Of a DNA stretch of 7,459 nucleotides, positions 5,663-7,459 are shown piece by piece (position 1 is the stretch's first letter; the number at the start of each line of letters is the position of its first letter). The position numbers were made by a program, and so were the translations under genes. Below the pieces are notes generated by a model. That model saw nothing but the letters and a program-made list of their open reading frames with translations. It searched no databases and was not told where the DNA came from. Source of the DNA: Clostridia bacterium (GTDB lineage: Bacteria; Bacillota; Clostridia; Christensenellales; Pumilibacteraceae). The DNA lies in NCBI GenBank assembly GCA_900762945.1, contig CAAFIN010000013.1, positions 1 to 7,459 on the forward strand, written 5' to 3'.

Positions 5663-7090
5663 ATGCTTAACGATCGCGAACAATTTTTGAAAGACTTGTC
5701 GGAAATCGTCGCCTTTAACAGCGTCGAAGCCGACAGAAGCGCCGCCGACGCGCCGTTCGGTACGGAAGTGCGCGGCGCGCTCGACTGGTTTTTGAACAAG
5801 GCTTCGTACTACGGGCTGAAAGTGGGCGAAAACCACGGGTATTACGGTTACGCCGAGTACGGCGATCCCGAAAAACCGCTTATCGGCATACTCGCGCACG
5901 CCGACATCGTTCCCGCTGGTACAGGCTGGACTTCCGATCCGTTTATCGTGCGGAAAAACGGCGACGTTATTTACGGCAGAGGCGTTGCCGACGACAAAGG
6001 TCCGCTCGTCGCTATGCTGTACGTTCTAAAAAAACTGCGCGACGAAAAGGCTGTTCTTCGCCACCGCGTGCGTCTTATCGTGGGCTGTAACGAGGAAACG
6101 GGTTCGCTGTGCCTGAAAAAGTACGCCGAAGAGGGCGAAATCCCCGTCGTGTCGCTCGTTCCCGACTCGGACTTCCCGATCATCAACAGCGAAAAAGGCA
6201 TACTGCACACCGACGTTATCGTCGCTCCCGACGAAGCGTTTACTTCCGCCGTCGCTTCTCTTCGCGCCGGCACCCGCGCCAACGTCGTTCCGGGCGAAGC
6301 GAGCGTAACGCTGAAAGCCGGTTCGGAGGCGTGCGAAAAAATGCGAGCGCTGATAGCGAACTTCGCTCCCGGCGACGTGTTCTCCACCCCCGAGATCGCG
6401 GAAAACCTCGTGCGGATCGGCGCGAAACCCGCGGACTTTACCGTGACGACGGCGGCGAACGGCGAAACGACCGTGACCGCGAAGGGCGTGGCGGGTCACG
6501 CGATGGCACCCGAAAAGTCCGACAACGCGCTGTGGAAAATCTGGGCGGTACTCGAAGCCATTATCCCCGCGAGCGAAACCGCAAAACGCGTTTTCGACGA
6601 TCTTTGCCGTCACGACGCGTCCAAAGTAATCGGCGCTTATCGCGAGGACAAGGAAACGGGCGCGCTTACCATGAATATGGGCGTTGCGGAATACGACGGC
6701 GGCGATCTTACTCTCAAGTTCGATTTCCGCTTGCCGATCAGCGCTAAGCCGGACGAAACCGAAGCGGCTCTTAGCAAGGTTTTTGCGAATAGCGGCGTTA
6801 TAAAACGCGCGCGCTTTGCCGATAATCTCTATATGCCCGAGGACTCGCCGCTCATTAAAACGCTTCTCGGCGTTTACTCGGAAGTCACCGGTAAGAAAGA
6901 CCCCCGCCCCATTCAGACGGGCGGCGGCACTTACGCGAGGGAACTGCCGAACGCCGTTGCGTACGGTCCGACCGAGGAAAACGAAGTCACGGATCTTCAC
7001 AACGCCGACGAGCATATAGAACTCGCTTCGCTCGACAGACTGTTCGACGTATATGTCAAAGCGATCGAAAAACTCGACGCGCTCTACTAA
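5663..7090 (+). CDS. pepV: PepV-like M20 family metallodipeptidase
   Basis: Predicted cytosolic zinc dipeptidase that completes breakdown of imported or recycled peptides; PepV relatives cleave a broad range of dipeptides, some including carnosine-like Xaa-His. 475 residues, matching PepV (about 470) rather than shorter M20 peptidases. Seen: HADIVPAGTGW (His79, Asp81), YGRGVADDKGP with bridging Asp110, GCNEETGS with catalytic Glu144 and metal-binding Glu145, PDSDFPIINSEKG with Asp168, GGGTYAR late in the protein, and His446 in LHNADEHIEL. All expected di-zinc ligands are therefore present. No signal peptide or membrane segment. Start: ATG at 5663 with AAGGAG 7 bases upstream. It stands behind an exact-consensus promoter and probably shares a transcript with thioredoxin. 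Exact substrate preference cannot be told; other M20 amidohydrolases are less likely given the PepV-specific motifs. Confidence 0.93.
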   Translation: MLNDREQFLKDLSEIVAFNSVEADRSAADAPFGTEVRGALDWFLNKASYYGLKVGENHGYYGYAEYGDPEKPLIGILAHADIVPAGTGWTSDPFIVRKNGDVIYGRGVADDKGPLVAMLYVLKKLRDEKAVLRHRVRLIVGCNEETGSLCLKKYAEEGEIPVVSLVPDSDFPIINSEKGILHTDVIVAPDEAFTSAVASLRAGTRANVVPGEASVTLKAGSEACEKMRALIANFAPGDVFSTPEIAENLVRIGAKPADFTVTTAANGETTVTAKGVAGHAMAPEKSDNALWKIWAVLEAIIPASETAKRVFDDLCRHDASKVIGAYREDKETGALTMNMGVAEYDGGDLTLKFDFRLPISAKPDETEAALSKVFANSGVIKRARFADNLYMPEDSPLIKTLLGVYSEVTGKKDPRPIQTGGGTYARELPNAVAYGPTEENEVTDLHNADEHIELASLDRLFDVYVKAIEKLDALY

Positions 7091-7101
7091 AAAATCATTG
7101 C

Positions 7102-7122
7102 GTTCCCCGAAAGTACGGGAAC
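7102..7122 (+). other. Small hairpin between dipeptidase and thioredoxin genes
   Basis: GTTCCC (7102-7107) and GGGAAC (7117-7122) form a 6-bp stem with a 9-base loop. No T-run follows; the thioredoxin ribosome binding site AAGGAG (7124-7129) comes directly after. It is not a terminator by appearance and could be a minor RNA stability or translation element, or chance. Confidence 0.25.
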
Positions 7123-7137
7123 AAAGGAGAAAATTAT

Positions 7138-7443
7138 ATGAAAAACGTAAATTCCGAAGAATTCAATAAGGAAGTACTCGAAGCCGACGGCACCGTTCTC
7201 GTGGACTTCTGGGCGGCTTGGTGCGGTCCGTGCCGCGCGCAGGCGCCCGAACTCGAAAAACTCGAGAAAGAATCCGACGGCTCGATCAAGATCGTCAAGG
7301 TCAACGTGGACGAAAACGCCGACCTTACCATGAACTACGGCATTATGAGTATTCCGTCGCTGCTCGTCTTTAAAAACGGCGAACTCAAAGACCGCACCGT
7401 AGGACTTCACACCGCCGAAGAACTCAAAGCGATGCTGCAATAG
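7138..7443 (+). CDS. trxA: Thioredoxin
   Basis: Small cytosolic dithiol-disulfide oxidoreductase, 101 residues, complete and close to the usual 100-110. Seen: DFWAAWCGPC with redox cysteines Cys29 and Cys32, buried Asp23, cis-proline Pro73 in SIPSLLVFKNG, and the C-terminal helix AEELKAML. No signal peptide, so a reductant for cytosolic proteins rather than an exported Trx-like protein. Start: ATG at 7138 with AAGGAG 8 bases upstream. It lies 47 bp after the dipeptidase with no terminator between, so co-transcription is likely; no functional link between the two is evident. The gene that reduces it (thioredoxin reductase) is not in the window. Confidence 0.96.
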   Translation: MKNVNSEEFNKEVLEADGTVLVDFWAAWCGPCRAQAPELEKLEKESDGSIKIVKVNVDENADLTMNYGIMSIPSLLVFKNGELKDRTVGLHTAEELKAMLQ

Positions 7444-7459
7444 TTTTCGCAGCCGAGCG

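Noticed and set aside
5478..5690. 70-residue plus-strand open frame through the divergent region
   Set aside because: It would begin with the TTG of the -35 box, upstream of the inferred transcript start, and has no ribosome binding site.
6026..7015. 329-residue minus-strand open frame opposite the dipeptidase gene
   Set aside because: Same kind of antisense shadow: no recognisable motif, no ribosome binding site that stands out, and the plus strand has a complete metallopeptidase.
7102..7122. Terminator between dipeptidase and thioredoxin genes
   Set aside because: The stem is only 6 bp, no T-run follows, and the thioredoxin ribosome binding site comes immediately after.
1..7459. Mobile element, CRISPR, tRNA or phage signatures
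   Set aside because: No transposase or integrase motifs, no regularly spaced repeats, no tRNA-like fold seen; genes are tightly packed with uniform composition.

Overview
The window is a compact stretch of bacterial chromosome: six complete protein genes, about 150-200 bp of divergent regulatory DNA, and no mobile element, CRISPR array, rRNA or tRNA gene that I can recognise. Base composition is moderately GC-rich with very frequent CpG, and coding density is high. A glycyl-radical enzyme with its radical-SAM activase points to a strict or facultative anaerobe. PepV-type dipeptidase, the zinc-type discriminating GluRS, AraC regulator style and strong GGAG-type ribosome binding sites fit an anaerobic Bacillota/Clostridia-like gut or sediment organism. 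The lineage is an inference, not something the sequence proves.

Left part (21-3971, minus strand, transcribed right to left): a self-contained cassette of an AraC-family regulator, a glycyl-radical enzyme (GRE) of the pyruvate formate-lyase/dehydratase/lyase superfamily, and its activating enzyme. GRE and activase overlap by ATGA. The 88-bp gap between regulator and GRE packs a good sigma-70-type promoter, a 10+10 bp inverted repeat that surrounds the -10 box and also looks like the regulator's terminator, and a tandem TACCGAAA repeat just upstream of the -35 box that is a natural candidate for the regulator's binding site. The GRE has the catalytic Cys361/Glu363 pair and glycyl-radical Gly692. 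It is short for the superfamily and has unusual residues at both sites (GCYEP, RVCGW), so its substrate cannot be named. The activase has an arginine where the second ferredoxin-type cluster normally has a cysteine.

Middle (3990-5662): a perfect 30-bp palindrome separates the regulator from gltX (glutamyl-tRNA synthetase, minus strand). Beyond gltX is a 199-bp divergent region with a promoter for each side. The rightward promoter is an exact consensus (TTGACA-17-TATAAT). It lies downstream of the inferred gltX start site, so the two promoters face each other and the two transcripts should overlap at their 5' ends.

Right part (5663-7443, plus strand): a PepV-like M20 metallodipeptidase followed 47 bp later by thioredoxin, probably one transcript. 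The 16 bases after thioredoxin and the first 20 bases of the window hold nothing identifiable.

The best candidate for something undescribed is the regulator-GRE-activase cassette: its chemistry is unassigned and its control region is unusually readable.
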